64,000 bases of DNA, taken from Mangifera indica. Its lineage: Eukaryota; Streptophyta; Magnoliopsida; Sapindales; Anacardiaceae. Under the pieces are notes generated by a model. The model was not told where the DNA came from and made no database searches. It worked only from the letters and a program-made list of their open reading frames with translations. The stretch lies in assembly GCF_011075055.1 (NCBI RefSeq), contig NC_058145.1, positions 2,182,887-2,246,886 on the forward strand, given 5' to 3'. Numbering within the stretch: position 1 is the stretch's first letter; each line of letters begins with the position of its first letter. Positions 1 to 12,707 of the stretch are shown here, piece after piece. The translations under genes were made by a program, and so were the position numbers.

Positions 1-1092
1 CAAGCACAATTTACTTATGATTTCTCTCCTTTGAAGTTGGAAGCGGGGGTGTAATCCAACCATGTTAAGTAGTCATTGACTCAAGGGCAGTTAAGCTAAA
101 ATACTTTCAAGTTTAAATTTAAATACGAGAAAATAACAATTCACCCAACCTTTATTTAAAAAATTATATTTAAATTTTATAATTTTTATATTTATCAATT
201 ATTTCTCGTATACAAAATTAATGATTTAAAATTTTAGAGATTTATTAATATTTTATTAGTTATCAAGTTTACGAACTATACAATCATACAAACTTCAAGT
301 GTTAATAAAATTAATAGAGTATTAGAATTTCGAAAGTAAAAATTTAAGTTCGAGTCTTTATCATATTTATATAATTTTAACTGATTTATATGCATTGATA
401 CTCAACAGCATCACTTTAAAGTAAAGTTAGATTGATCTAGATTGATCCCTAAACTAACTTATTTAAGAGTTGTTTGAAATCAAAGAGTCGAAGCTCTGAG
501 TTAATTAAAAAATAATTTGAATTTGAATTCAATATAAATTAATTTGAACTTGAAGATTTAAATCAATTTGAACAAAACCTCCTTGCCCGATCTCATTCAT
601 CCAATTAAAATTTGAATTTGAGTGTAAAGTCACACAGTTCAAATTAAATTTAACCCTATTTAAAAGTGGAAGTCAAAGAACTTGGTTAGGTAATTTTATT
701 TCTACAGCAACTTTTAAGAACTAAAGCAACCATTCCCAACTGCCATTTTTATTAATCGAAGAAAAAGAGATCAAAGAAGTTTTGTATAATTCGATAATCG
801 TAGAAGGTCAAAGTATTAATGTTTCAATAAAATTATATATATCTAATTTTTAATTAATTTAAATATTTTAATAATATGTTATTATTAGAGTTTTATAAAC
901 GTAACAAAGATTCAAATCCAAATCTTTTTATTAGAAGATTTAATACTATATTAATTTTATTATCTTTTTAAAGTCTGCATTGGCTTAACATTGCTGATAA
1001 TGTTTAGTTTAGCTTTAACCTAAACACACGTAGCCAAGCGTTGAACCCGACTTCAACTTCCTCCCAACTCTCTCTTCTTACCATTCATACAG
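1..1092. other. AT-rich intergenic DNA upstream of the LysM gene
   Basis: No coding frame or RNA gene is visible. The stretch is AT-rich with many short A/T runs. The last few hundred bases are the likely promoter region of the LysM gene. Confidence 0.6.
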
Positions 1093-1100
1093 TATATATA
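1093..1100 (+). promoter_or_regulatory. Probable TATA box of the LysM gene
   Basis: TATATATA lies about 75 bases before the chosen ATG at 1173. This gives a plausible start site near 1125 and a leader of about 50 bases rich in CT. It supports starting the protein at 1173 rather than at an upstream in-frame ATG at 1041, which would lie before the TATA box. Confidence 0.5.
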
Positions 1101-1172
1101 TGTACACATCCATCTCTCCTTTCTTTCCTTAAACAGCTCCAGATTTTTCCTCTGTTTCGTCCTCTTCCATTC

Positions 1173-1520
1173 ATGGCTTCTTCTTCTTCTTCATCTTCTT
1201 CCTTAACCAGAGCCTCAGTAACCGTTACCGATGCCGCCTCTTGGTACTGTGCCATTGTGCTATTAGCCTTAATACTACTCTGCTCAATCAGAGAGAACAA
1301 TTCCCTTCCCGATGAAACTCAAGTGAAAGGCAACCAGCTTTTAGACAGACCCTGTGATGAAATCTACGTGGTGGGTGAAGGCGAGACCCTCCACACCATC
1401 AGCGACAAGTGTGGCGACCCGTATATAGTTGAGCGCAACCCGCATATCCATGACCCGGATGATGTCTTCCCGGGTCTCGTCATCAAAATTACTCCTTCGG
1501 AACCCAGAAAGTTGAGGTAG
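1173..1520 (+). CDS. Small single-LysM-domain protein with N-terminal membrane segment
   Basis: A 115-residue intronless protein. After a serine-rich start (residues 3-10) there is one hydrophobic segment at about residues 24-38 (AIVLLALILLC), which could be a signal anchor or an uncleaved signal peptide. One LysM domain follows at about residues 62-106, opening with DEIYVVGEGETLHTISDKCG and ending with the usual FPGLVIKI strand. Cys61 and Cys80 could pair. LysM domains bind N-acetylglucosamine glycans; plants have a family of about 100-residue single-LysM proteins of unclear role, and this matches their size and layout. There is no kinase domain or GPI signal, so it is not a CERK1- or LYM-type receptor. 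The start is the ATG 3' of a TATA box; the frame is also open upstream. An AATAAA lies at 1662-1667. Confidence 0.85.
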   Translation: MASSSSSSSSLTRASVTVTDAASWYCAIVLLALILLCSIRENNSLPDETQVKGNQLLDRPCDEIYVVGEGETLHTISDKCGDPYIVERNPHIHDPDDVFPGLVIKITPSEPRKLR

Positions 1521-2432
1521 CTGGTTGAAGAGAAAGGAAAGCTCTGTTCTTCTTCTTTCTAGCTTGTATCGTATATATATACTTATACGAGTATATGATT
1601 TCTGATAGGATTAATACTTTTAGCTGTTTTGATTTTGATACGACTTGTTTTCATCACAGAGAATAAAATTTGACTATAAAAATAAACTCTTTGTATATAT
1701 TTCTTCGTGAGTAATGAATCTTCTTCAGTTTTTTTGCCGGTTCTGTTCCAGAGACTCTTTGAGGTACGCAGATCGTTTTTCTTTATCAGATATTCATAAA
1801 CTTCATTTTCGATTTCTGCAGTTTGAAAAATCTCAAATGTTCTGAATTCCTCGAAAACTTAATTCGAGTTCATCTTGAATTTGATTTGTTTTTAACAGAG
1901 CTGAAAGAACAAATTTTTCTATGAGTTCGGTTGATGGTGGGAAGAAAGGCTTGCGGCCTTCCTTCAACCGCTAGGGGAATTTGATAAACATTTTCTTTTT
2001 GTTCCTATAATTTTGAGGGAGTCCTTTTGCCCCCTCCATGTTTGTTCCATAACTTTTCCACCCATCATTGGCAACCATTACGATTTCTGATAGTAATAAT
2101 TATTATTACTTCAAATTAAATACCATAATTATTTATAATTATTAATTTTTATCAAATTTTATTAAATATAATAATAATTTATATTCAATAACCTCTTAAG
2201 TAATATATCTTTAAGGTAATATTTTATTTTTAATAATAAAAAATTATCTAAATTAAATATATCCCAAAGATTATTTAAGATTATTTTTTGTTGATTGAGT
2301 TTAATTTTAAATTTAAAAAAGTGATTTATTCTATAAATGAGTGTTAAAGTTTCAGCCCAAACTTTGGGTCGGAAAATGTGATTCACTCTATAATTTTTTA
2401 TCTTTAAATTAAATTTTTTAATATATTTTTAA
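1521..2432. other. LysM 3' flank and AT-rich spacer
   Basis: It contains the 3' untranslated region with AATAAA at 1662-1667, then AT-rich sequence without a credible gene. Frames open here consist of low-complexity A/T codons. Confidence 0.5.
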
Positions 2433-3269
2433 GGCCAAACGTCTATTTCCCTCTCTTCTAAGTTTTGATGCGTTTTTAAAATCATATTTAGAAGGTTTTA
2501 AAAACCTAAAATCGCATCCATTTGTTTAAAATCCCAGTTAGAATTGAAGGTAAAATTATTATTTAATAAAAAAATTATAAAAACTAAAGTTTTATTACAT
2601 TTGTCCATTTCAATTTGAAAATCTCACAATTCTCCCTCTAAAGTTAGAAGAATCCATATTTCCCCCAAGGTTTGCAAACCATCGCGGGAGACTATAAAGT
2701 TCGCTATCTCCAACTTCGTCAGCTCTCTCTCCTGACTTATCTCTTCCTACCAATCAAATCTTAACTACCGGTAAAATTGATTTCTTCTGACGAAGACAAA
2801 ATCGTCTTTGTCAGAGTGTTTTTATCTTAGACGAAAATGATTTCGTCTTTATCTAATATGAAGACAACCGTCGAAGGTCTTAGACAATCATATCGTCTTC
2901 GTTTGAGATCTCTGACATTCATCATCCTCTTAGACAAAGACTTGTTTTTATTAAAGAAAATTGATTTCATCAGTGATTGAAATTTGATCGATAGAAAAAA
3001 ATAAGTAGGAAGGGATAGCTAATGCAGTCGGAGACAATAATTTTCGACAATAGTTTACAAACTCTAATGAGAAAATATTAATTTTTTAAATTTTAAGTTA
3101 AAAAATTATAAAATTTTTAAACTGAGAAAGTGAACATAATAAAATTTTATTTTTTAAAATAATAATTTCATCGTTAATTCTATATGAGATTTTAAAGCAA
3201 TGATGAAACTGTGAATTTTTTAAATTTCACTTACATGTGAAAACTTGAGTTTGAAATAGTCCTTCAGCC
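2433..3269. mobile_element. Non-autonomous MULE-like element, GGCCAAA family (member 1)
   Basis: The left end reads GGCCAAACGTCTATTTCC. The right end is a decayed inverted copy (AAACTTGAGTTTGAAATAG then TCCTTCAGCC). The flanking nine bases are tatttttaa and tatttttta, an 8/9 match and the target-duplication size of Mutator-like elements. The interior has degenerate GAAGACAAAGACGA-like motifs (about 2790-2960) shared with other members in this window. No transposase is present. Confidence 0.6.
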
Positions 3270-4001
3270 TATTTTTTAAATGAACTATAATTTTCTGTTT
3301 AGATCTCTTTAGTTGACTGTCAATTTCCCAAACGTGTCTTCTTTCAAATGGACTCATCTGGACACGTTTATAGGAATCCTTGAAGTTCCCATGCTTTTCA
3401 ACCACCGCGTCGGAATAATACCTCAATACTGGATGTAAGCCGTGACCCAAGCTGATTCGGCTTCCAAAGCCAGTTTGGTTTAATTTCAGTAAATTTAAAT
3501 TCTTTTAACTTAAAGTTAAATAGTATTTAAGTTAAAAGAGTAAATTTATTTTTAAAATCGAATTAAATTTAAATTTAAAATATTCTATTCAATTTTATTT
3601 ATAAGTTATGAATAATTTAATTTGATTTAAATTTAACTCATAATTTGATTTAAATTATATTAAATAATTGATAATAACATTATTTTATCAATTATTAAAT
3701 AAAATAATCTCATTTTATTAATAATTTGTGTATTAAAATCACAAATTTAAATTATAAATTTAAACTGTGTTATTTTTATATGAATTAAACTCTAATAATA
3801 CTTAATTTTAATTCATTGAATTCCAATCAAATTATTTTTTATTCAATCAAACTCAAGTTAATAAATTTTCAAACCCAATTTAGTTTATATCATATCCACC
3901 TTATATACATTTGAAAAACAAAAAAAACCAGATAAGTTTAGATTAAAAAAGATATAAAATATATGAACTCATACCTTGAGCCTTGAGCAGATTTTAAAGA
4001 A
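3270..4001. other. AT-rich intergenic spacer
   Basis: AT-rich DNA dominated by ATTTAAATTT-type runs. I see no gene, RNA or clear element boundary. Confidence 0.5.
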
Positions 4002-4260
4002 AGGCCAAAAGGCCAAAGAAATATTTGCCACTTAAGTTTTAATACGTTCTTAAAGTTATATTTACAAAATTTAAAAAATTTAAAATGTAATTTATAGACT
4101 AATTGTAGACTAAAGTGGAGTTATTAATTTTTAAAATTAAAAAAAAAATTTATATATTTTTAATATTATTAGTAAAATAATGAGATTTTAGGTTTTTTAA
4201 ACATTGTAGATGTGACTTTGAAAATATATTAAAACTTGGGTGGGAATCAGTCCTTTGGCG
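4002..4260. mobile_element. Short member of the GGCCAAA element family
   Basis: The left end begins AGGCCAAAAGGCC at about 4002. The right end reads AACTTGGGTGGGAATCAG then TCCTTTGGCG, the inverted form of the family end. The flanks tttaaagaa and tttaaaata match at 7 of 9 positions. At about 260 bp it is the smallest member seen here, an internal-deletion or MITE-like form. Confidence 0.5.
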
Positions 4261-4992
4261 TTTAAAATATCAATAAAAATTATTTGTATTTATTTTAAAT
4301 ACATACGTAAGTACATATTTGATATATATAATTAAATGATTGAGTAATTTTGAATTAAAAATAAAATAATATATAATTATATAATGGTTTAATATATTAT
4401 ATATTTATTTATATTCTCAAAAATAGTTATACATAATATTACTATTGAAAAATTGATTATGGAATCCAAAATTCAAAAAAATAAAAATAAAAATAAAAAA
4501 TCCTTAAAAAAATGGAATAAGTATTTTGCACAGAAAATGGGATGTAAAAGGGAATAATTAAAGAGACTGACAAAGACCAGGAAAATGACTTGTTTGTTTT
4601 CTTTCCGGGTGATTATCAATTGTCAATTCTACCATCAAATTGCCCATAATGGATTTTTTAAAAATATTTTTCTATTTTGTCGTTTTAATTCACAAAAATA
4701 AAATAAAAATTAAATAATGGGTTCCCATTTATATATAATAGTTAGTTATTAAAAATTAATACTGAAATTGGATGGTATAATTATAAATAAATTTGAATAT
4801 TTAATATTATTATATAATAACATATTATTTAAAAATTAAAAATTATATATACATCACAGACCATCCATCGTGTAATCATCGTCTTCCTCAACTAGCCATG
4901 TTTCCTCTTCCACACTTGGGATAATGACGATGAATGCGACATTGTGGGTTGGCACCTCCCACGCTTTTGCCGCTTCCACTTCCTATCATATT
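4261..4992. other. AT-rich intergenic spacer with a possible MITE remnant
   Basis: Roughly 4280-4430 resembles, at low identity, the AT-rich short elements seen elsewhere in the window (ATGATTGAGTAATTTTGAAT block). Nothing coding is visible. Confidence 0.4.
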
Positions 4993-5832
4993 GGCCAAAC
5001 GACTATTTCCCACCCAAGTTATGCTTTTCTCTAAATTCTCCCCTATTAACTTTGAAAAACCTATTTACCTACTCATAGATTGTTAAAAAAACGTCAGATT
5101 GACGGATTTAAGGGCAAAATCATCATTTTACTTATAATATTAAAAATAAACTTAAATTTAATTTCTTTTTTACGCCCAAACCCTAATAACTAACAATTTT
5201 CTCTTAATCCAAGTTTTCAAAAATAATATTTCTCCCTCTAGGGTTTCCAAACTTTCGGATTGAATTTTTCAGTAAAGACTGACAATCTCCAGGCGACGTC
5301 TCCTTCTCCCTGGTGTCTCCTTTTTCCGACCATACGATGTCTTTCCCTCCTAGGTGTCGTCGTCGACGAAGACGAATCGTCTTTGTCTTTGAACAAAGAT
5401 GATTTGTTTTCGTCAGAGATGAAGATGATTCGTCTTTGTCTTTGAACAAAGATGATTTGTCTTCGTCAGAGATGAAGATGATTCGTCTTTGTCTCGACAA
5501 AGACGTGTCGTCACATCGTACAGAGTCAAAAGGGTACGACCGAAAGGAGGGGCCGTCGAAGGGAGAGAGTAGGTGCTTGGATATCACCGGTCATCACTGA
5601 AAAAATTAGATAAAAGTTTGAAAACCCTAGAGGGGAAAATATAGTTTTTGAAAACTTAGGTTAGGGGAAAATTTAGTTTTTAAAGTTTAAGAGAGTAAAA
5701 AGAGATAAAATTTTAAGGAGTTAAGATTCCATTAATTTTAACAACTCATACGTGAATATTTAATATTATCAAAATTAATAGAGAAAAACTTAAGAATACA
5801 ACGTATCTGAGATGAAAAATAGTCTTTTGGCC
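4993..5832. mobile_element. Non-autonomous MULE-like element, GGCCAAA family (member 3)
   Basis: The left end is GGCCAAACGACTATTTCCCA at 4993. The right end, in inverted orientation, is AATAGTCTTTTGGCC ending at 5832. The interior carries repeats of a CGTCTTTGTC / GATGAAGATGATT motif (about 5350-5510), giving short spurious open frames on both strands. The flanking 9-mers (tatcatatt and ttttttatt) match at only 6 of 9, so the target duplication is weak. Length is about 840 bp, close to member 1. Confidence 0.55.
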
Positions 5833-6746
5833 TTTTTTATTCGGTTTTTTAGAGATACTGTTGAAATAAGTGGTATAGGGACAAGATAATAAAATATAAT
5901 AAAACTATATATGCATAATTTTAAATATTTAGATAATTTGAGATACCTTAAGTGGGAATTGGTCTTTTGGCCTATTAGAAAAGGAAGGCTGATACTTAAG
6001 ACAAAAATGAGGAGTGGCTCTTGTCCTGTATATATATTTTTTCTTCTTCTGACTGTGCTCCATCATGGTCACTTTCAACTATTAAATTATTGTAAATTTC
6101 AGCCTCTTTTCACTCTTTGTTCACACCTTCACGCGATCATCCTTTTTACGAATAAAATGAAGTTGATTTTATAAGGGTTTAATTAAGAAAAATTAATTAA
6201 AATAGTCTAATTTTTAAGTGTGCAAATAATTTTAATTAAATCCTAATTTAATTAATATATATATATAAATTACCATTATCTTTAAATTTAAGTATCTTAG
6301 CCTTTTAAATATTTTCAATAAAATATATATACTTCTTAACCATATTCGTAAATTAGTGAAAAAATTAGTTTAAATCAACCAAACGTATTAAAAATATGTT
6401 ATTTTAATTAATTTTTCATTCATATGTTCTTAAATATAATTTTAATAATCACACGCTACATAAGCTTTAGGATTTTGAGTTCACGTGTTAATGATAAATA
6501 ACAAGGATTTATCTAATTCAATTCTAAATCCAAATTAATTAAATAATTGTGTTTCCCCTATTAGAAATAAATCCATTTAAAGTAATTGAATTAATGTGAT
6601 TCCTCCCAAGGTAGTTCATCTACTTGGTTGAAAAATAATCTAAAGTTTTTCTTTGCATTTAATGAATCTATCCCAAAGTGATTGCAAATGTGTATACGCC
6701 ATTGATTTTTGTCTATTTGATTACTCATAATTTGAAAAATACAAGA

Positions 6747-6747
<1 letters not shown>

Positions 6748-6790
<43 letters not shown>
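6748..6790. repeat. (TA)n microsatellite
   Basis: About 20 uninterrupted TA units, read directly. Confidence 0.95.
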
Positions 6791-6793
<3 letters not shown>

Positions 6794-7547
6794 TCATTAT
6801 CTATATGAGTAGATTTGAGCATAATTGAATCGAACTCAAGTAGAGGCCAACTCAAATTATACTCGCTCGATTGGTTATTAGTTTGCCACCATTGGAAAGT
6901 TGCTGAAAAGAAGAAAAAGAAAAATTGTTAGAGAAGAAGATAGAAAGAAAAAAAAAAAGTTATCAGATAAGATAAATATTTGAACAAATCAAAAAACAAT
7001 ATTCGTCTAACCCATGCCTACCCACCTAACTGTGCCTACGCTCATGCTATTTTAATTAAAGTATTTTGTTTTCCAACAATTCGATCTAAAAAGCTAGATA
7101 TTCTTTTATTCTAATGTAAAGAAATTATTCATAATACTAAAGTAACTATTAAACAATAACAAAAACAGTGAACATAATAGAATTCTTCACTACATAAAGA
7201 AATCTCAAATTTTTAATTTCAAAAATCTTTAAATAAATTAACAAACAATATGATGAATGCTATTTACTTGGATTAAAATGATTTTCATGTAGAATTCTTT
7301 TTATTTTGAACTAATTTTTAGATAAGAATATGAATTAAAAAAAGTTTGAAAGACTAGGGTTCTTAATGTTAGAGATAGGGGTGAAATATGTATGAAATTA
7401 AGATCTTAGCTATATATGTATAATACATAAAAAGTGAGCTAAAATTGTATAATATGACTAAAAAATGTTAAATTAATTAATGTCCCAACATAATATTTAT
7501 ATTATTTTATTATCCATAGAGGTATTTGAGTTGGGTTGAGCTAGGAT

Positions 7548-7809
7548 TAGGGTTGAATTTGAGCCGAACCGAACTCGAGCTCAGCTCGGTTTACATATAG
7601 TTGAGCTCGAGTTCGTGAAAGCCAAACTCGAATTCAGCTTGAATTTGGCTCGACTCATTTTTTGTTATTAAAATGACGTCGTTTTAATACATATTGGTCA
7701 AAATGACATCGTTTTGTATCAAAAATTTTAATTGAAAAATTTGACGAGTAACTCAAGTTTGAACTCGATCAAGCTCATATAGAGTTGGCTCGTTTCGAGT
7801 CTAACCCTA
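7548..7809. mobile_element. hAT-like MITE rich in GAGCTCGAG motifs (copy 1)
   Basis: The left end TAGGGTTGAATTTGAGCCGA mirrors the right end (reverse complement TAGGGTTAGACTCGAAACGA). The interior has palindromic AACTCGAGCTC motifs and a pair of AAAATGACGTCGTTTT-like motifs. The flanking 8-mers gctaggat and actgggac match at 5 of 8 positions and all three differences are transitions, consistent with a decayed hAT-size duplication. A clearer relative lies at 57929-58280. Confidence 0.5.
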
Positions 7810-8487
7810 ACTGGGACCAAACAAAGGTCAACTCAAACTTAGATCGGTTGATTGACAATTATTTTGCCACTATTTGAAGGTTGTCAAAAAGAAGAAAAAC
7901 AATTGAAAAAGATGAAAAGTCATTGAACAAGTTTTCGATAACTTGATCTTGAGATGGGCCAACACCTACTCAAATTGGGATCGTTAGATTTAAGTTGCGA
8001 TCCAAACTTAAGTCAGCTTGGGTCACCTATAGCCCTAATCATCCATATAGGTAGGATTATATTATGAATAACATTCCTGAGGCCCAGCCCAATTAAGATA
8101 TCCTGGCCTGGCAAATGGTTTACTTTATTAATAATACTCCTACTAACAAAGTAACTATGGTCGAGCTTGAATCGGGATTTTCACAATTTTCACAAAAAGC
8201 AATATTACATATATTTATTTAAATATATATATATTTATATATTATATGATTATATATTATTATATTAGTAATTTAAAATTATTTAATTATATAATAATAT
8301 ATATTAAGAATATATCTATTTACGTAATTAAAATGGGTAACTATTACTTCATGAAAATTAAAAAAAGAGAGAGCAGAAGCACAGCGAATGAGTTGGTTTG
8401 GACTAGCTTTTAATTAAGATTAAGGTAACATAGATTGCAGGCAGCTAAATCATAGTATAACTTTTGCATAGTGTCATTAATATTTTG

Positions 8488-8497
8488 CCTATAAATA
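8488..8497 (+). promoter_or_regulatory. Probable TATA box of the HOTHEAD-like gene
   Basis: CCTATAAATA lies about 30-40 bases before a plausible start near 8525. A leader exon could then run to a good donor (TTTTG/GTAAGT, GT at 8567), with the 5' UTR intron ending at TTACAG (8836), just before the ATG at 8845. This arrangement is inferred from motifs only. Confidence 0.5.
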
Positions 8498-8844
8498 ACG
8501 TTATGTGATGATATATGAACACTCGATCTTCACTGTCGAGCACCATTAGCAAGCTGATCAGTTTTGGTAAGTATATAGGTGGAGAGATTCAAGGGGAAGA
8601 AGTTCTGGTAATTAATGCCACACATCATGCATTTAATCCAGAATTAACATTGAATCTTTATATGAAGTGGGGGTTCAATTAATGTCGTTGAACTATATTT
8701 TAGATCAGCAAAAGAATTTTACACCGTATACACCGCTGAGCTTCGGCTAATATTTAAAGCCTGGCAGTGATTTATGTTCTTGTTAGTGTTTCTGTAAAGC
8801 ACACCAAGATTGCTGGATTTCTTTAAGTTTTTACAGATCAAGTT

Positions 8845-11800
8845 ATGGCTTTGCAATGGTGGAGATTTTTCCCATTTTCTCTTGTTGCCATTTTCATCTT
8901 CCATGGCTTCTGTCTCTCAGAGAAAGGTAGGAGAACCATTTGTTTTACTTCTTATTTGTTCATGCATGTTTCTTTTTTTAAGAACCTGTCTGACTTTACC
9001 AGATAAGTAAACCAGGGAGTGGACAAGTGATTCAGGTTTCGGTCTACATTTAATGAAAGCTTTATGTTTATAATAAACAGCTCCATACTACACGTTTGTC
9101 AAAGAAGCAACTTCAGCTCCGCCGATTTCATATTACGATTACATAATCGTCGGTGGAGGAACCGCTGGCTGTCCCTTGGCTGCAACTCTCTCGGAGGATG
9201 CGGTGGTTTTAGTCTTGGAAAGAGGCGGCTCACCGTACACAAAACCAAACGACATAGGCAACTTCGCCACCACTCTGTCGGACACTTCCCCGACATCGCC
9301 AGCCCAACAGTTTATCTCCGAGGACGGCGTGTACAACGCCCGTGCCCGTGTTCTCGGCGGCGGGAGTGTTCTCAACGCCGGATTCTACACGCGAGCTGGT
9401 GAAAATTACACCAGAAAAGCCGGGTGGAGGGAAGATTTGGTGAAGCGTTCTTATGAATGGGTGGAGAAGAAGGTGGCCTTTGAACCACCGATGTTACATT
9501 GGCAATCCGCCGTGAGAGATGGGTTGATTGAAGTTGGAGTGTTGCCGTACAACGGCTTCACGTATGATCATATATATGGGACGAAGGTCGGTGGAACTAT
9601 TTTTGACAGCGATGGCCATCGACACACTGCCGCCGATTTGCTAGAATATGCTGATCCTCAGAAGATTACGGTTTATTTGCATGCCACCGTGCAGAAAATC
9701 TTGTTTACAACGAAAGGTAAATCATATTTTTCTCTTATAATAATGCATGCACTGTTATACCGGCAAACCGACGGGTGGGGGTGCCGATTCATTTCTCACT
9801 ACTCGTATCCAATCTTCCGAGTATGAATCAATCCGAAGATTACTCGCTCATGTTAATTTCTAACTACATTTTTATTTGTATTATTTTAACATATATTATA
9901 TAATTTTTAATATTTTTCTACTCTATGATAAATGTTTTATTGAAAAACAAAAATTTATATTAAATTATAAAAATATTTTTTATAAATTTGAAGAATTTAA
10001 ATATTGTATATAAAATAAATATCTATAACAAAATGTTTAATATTTAAATTCTTTAAATTTATTTTTAACATAATAAATTATTTAATTTAAGAATAAATTT
10101 GAAGTTATTTCATATTAAAAAACAACTTTGTGATGGGATATTGAAGGAGGAGGAAAATATTAGCAAGAAAGAAATAATTGATGACCCGAGGGTATACCCG
10201 ATAGTAAGCAAAAATCCATTATCTTCGAATGCAAATTCAAACAAATATAAGTTTAAAAATCTAAAATCTATACCTGTTTTTATATGGATAACCATGAGTA
10301 ACCCACCGATTTTACCACGTTTATATTCGGCTCTGATAGATTGTTCGTGTTCTTCCATTTTGATTGATGAAGGGAGACGACCGAGGCCAGAAGCTCATTG
10401 TGTGGTATTTCAAGATGCGTCAGGAGGGACCCATAAAGCCTGCTTAATCAAAAGCTTCGGCATGAGTGAGATAATTTTGTCGGCCGGTGCAATCGGGAGT
10501 CCGCAGCTGCTGATGCTGAGCGGCGTTGGACCTGCCAAGCAGCTTCGGCAGCACGGCATCGACGTGGTGGTGGACCAACCGTTAGTGGGGCAAGGGATGG
10601 CCGATAATCCGATGAACGCCCTTTTCATCCCTTCGCCACTGCCTGTTGAGGTCTCACTGATTCAAGTCGTCGGCATCACAAGGTTCGATAGCTACATCGA
10701 AACAGCCAGTGGTTTGAGCTTCGCTTACTCTTGGGCTCAAAGGCTTTCTGCAGACTATGAATTGTTCTCTAATCAGGTTTTCTATGAGTTGTTTCTGCAG
10801 CCAGTGGATTTTGTTTATTTTATATTTTTTAAAATCACCTGTTTTACACCTAAGATTTGATAATAATCAACCCATAAGTTTAAAAAAATCAATTTTCCAT
10901 CCATATGTTAAAATTAACTTTTAATTGAAGAATTAGATGCTATTTATCTATTTTTTTTTAATATTGAAATAATAGTGTATTGTGGGCAACATTATTTTTT
11001 TAAAACTTAACTCAAGGTCCATGTATATTTTTCTTATTTCATTTAAGAAATTATCATATTCACTCTATATATTTTAAAAATATAATATAATATTGATAGT
11101 TTATGATGTAATATTTATATTATTTATTTATTGAGTATTTTAGAATGTAATTTTTAATTTTGAAAATATTAAGGAGTATATTGAAATTTTAAAAATACCT
11201 CAAACTTTTTTAAAATTTCAAAACCCTTTTAAAATTTTATTAACACTTTTAATATTTTTAAAAATTAAATTTACTTCAAACATATGATTATATGTCACTA
11301 ACACTTTTATATATATTTGTATTAATAATATTTATTATTTTTAATTAAAATTAATAGACATTAGAATATAAAATTATTTATGGGAGTAAAGTGTCATTTA
11401 TCTTAAGAGTTTTTTTGTGTAAAAAAGAAAAGAGAATTTGTTAAAAAATTTAAGAGATGGATGAAATATTTAATTTTCAAACTTAACCATTGGAATAATA
11501 ATTTCACAAACCTTGGGTGGGAATTTAGTTAGAAATTGATATTGCAAATTAACTTTTGGGAAAAAAAAAATTCATATATGCAGAGTAGACGACAGCCGTC
11601 CCTGGTGACGCCAGAAGCAATGGCGAGCGCTCTTGAAACCGTGCAATCCTACATGAATGGAACAATAAGAGCTGGAGTTATCGTTGAGAAGATAATGGGT
11701 CCAATCTCCACCGGTCATCTTGATCTCCGATCCACTGATGCCGACGATAACCCTTCTGTAACTTTCAACTATTTTCAGGATCCTGAAGACTTAAAACGAT

Positions 11801-12195
11801 GCGTCCAGGGGATGCAAATCATCATCAATGTCGTCAATTCCAGAGCTCTGGCAAAGTTTCGTTACAGTGACATGCCTATTCAGGGCCTCTTAAACTTGAT
11901 AGTGAACGTCCCCACGAACCTGAGACCGAGGCACCTCAGCGCGGCAGTTTCCCTGGAACAGTTTTGCAGAGACACTGTGATGACCATTTGGCATTACCAT
12001 GGCGGGTGTCAAGTTGGAAGAGTGGTTGATGATAATTATAAAGTTCTTGGCATCGACGCTCTCAGGGTTGTTGATGGCTCTACTTTTTTCAACTCTCCTG
12101 GAACCAATCCTCAGGCTACTGTGATGATGCTTGGAAGGTACATGGGATTAAGGATTTTGCAGGAGAGAAAGAGACTGCCCTCTGGGAAGAAGTAG
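8845..12195 (+). CDS. HOTHEAD-like FAD-dependent GMC oxidoreductase
   Basis: Four coding exons: 8845-8926, 9081-9716, 10373-10776 and 11584-12195, all GT-AG with consistent phase, giving 577 residues, close to the usual length of HOTHEAD-type proteins. Residues 1-25 form a hydrophobic signal peptide, so the product is probably secreted. The FAD dinucleotide motif VGGGTAG lies at residues 51-57. GMC signature 1 ([17 protein letters not shown]) and signature 2 ([15 protein letters not shown]) are both present. The C-terminal catalytic region has the expected His in [11 protein letters not shown] and the NPQAT motif. In the family, HOTHEAD is linked to fatty alcohol oxidation for cutin and organ separation, and mandelonitrile lyases share the fold; the substrate here cannot be read from sequence. 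Exon 4 and its 3' flank were duplicated downstream (pseudogene at 14008-14618). Confidence 0.88.
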
Positions 12196-12707
12196 AAGAT
12201 GAAGATGAAGCTTTTTTGGGGGAAGAAGGAAGTTGATTGAATGTTACTGTGTGCATTCATTCAGGGTCTGCTTGAGTAAAAATATGTTAAATAATTTCCT
12301 TAGAACCTGAAATTTTTATTTACAGATGCCTTTGATTTCCCTTTTTCCGGGCCTTTTTGTCGCCTTTTAACAAAGAGAGTCAGCTCAGCAGTCAAATTCT
12401 CTTTTTAAAGTGAATTAAAGGGTGATGAGATGATCATCATAATTTCGACATGCTTACTTGGTCCCATTCTCAAAGGTTTTAAGGCACAAGACTTAAAGCA
12501 ACATCACTCATATTTGTTAACGAAGAATCATTACGTAATCAAAATCAGAAGAGGCATTAGATATAATTTTATATATAAATAATAATATATTATAATATAA
12601 TTAAAAAATTAAAAAAGTAAATATAAAATAATATTTTATCATATAATGATATATTGATATTTGTGTATATAATATTATTGTATAAATATTTATATTTTTA
12701 AAACTAA
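11457..12707 (+). repeat. Segmental duplication, copy A (HOTHEAD-like exon 4 and 3' flank)
   Basis: From the end of intron 3 through exon 4 and about 500 bases of 3' flank, this matches the pieces 13877-14726, 20759-21015 and about 22493-22655. In exon 4 I count about 15 substitutions and one 1-bp deletion over 612 bases, roughly 97.5% identity. Copy A lacks both insertions present in copy B. Confidence 0.85.

Larger units (their letters stand above)
5833..8487. other. AT-rich intergenic region with element fragments
   Basis: No gene is visible. An orphan GGCCAAA-family right end (GTGGGAATTGGTCTTTTGGCC) lies at about 5953-5974. Segments near 6806-6912 and 7826-7895 share an imperfect repeat including TTGCCAC and a GAAAAAGAAG tract. 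Other notable features in the interval are listed separately. Confidence 0.4.

Noticed and set aside
5204..5587. 127-codon minus-strand Asp/Lys/Ser-rich frame
   Set aside because: Produced by repeated CGTCTTTGTC motifs inside a non-autonomous element.
9099..9375. Minus-strand open frames opposite HOTHEAD-like exon 2
   Set aside because: They are antisense shadows of a well-supported coding exon and have no domain.
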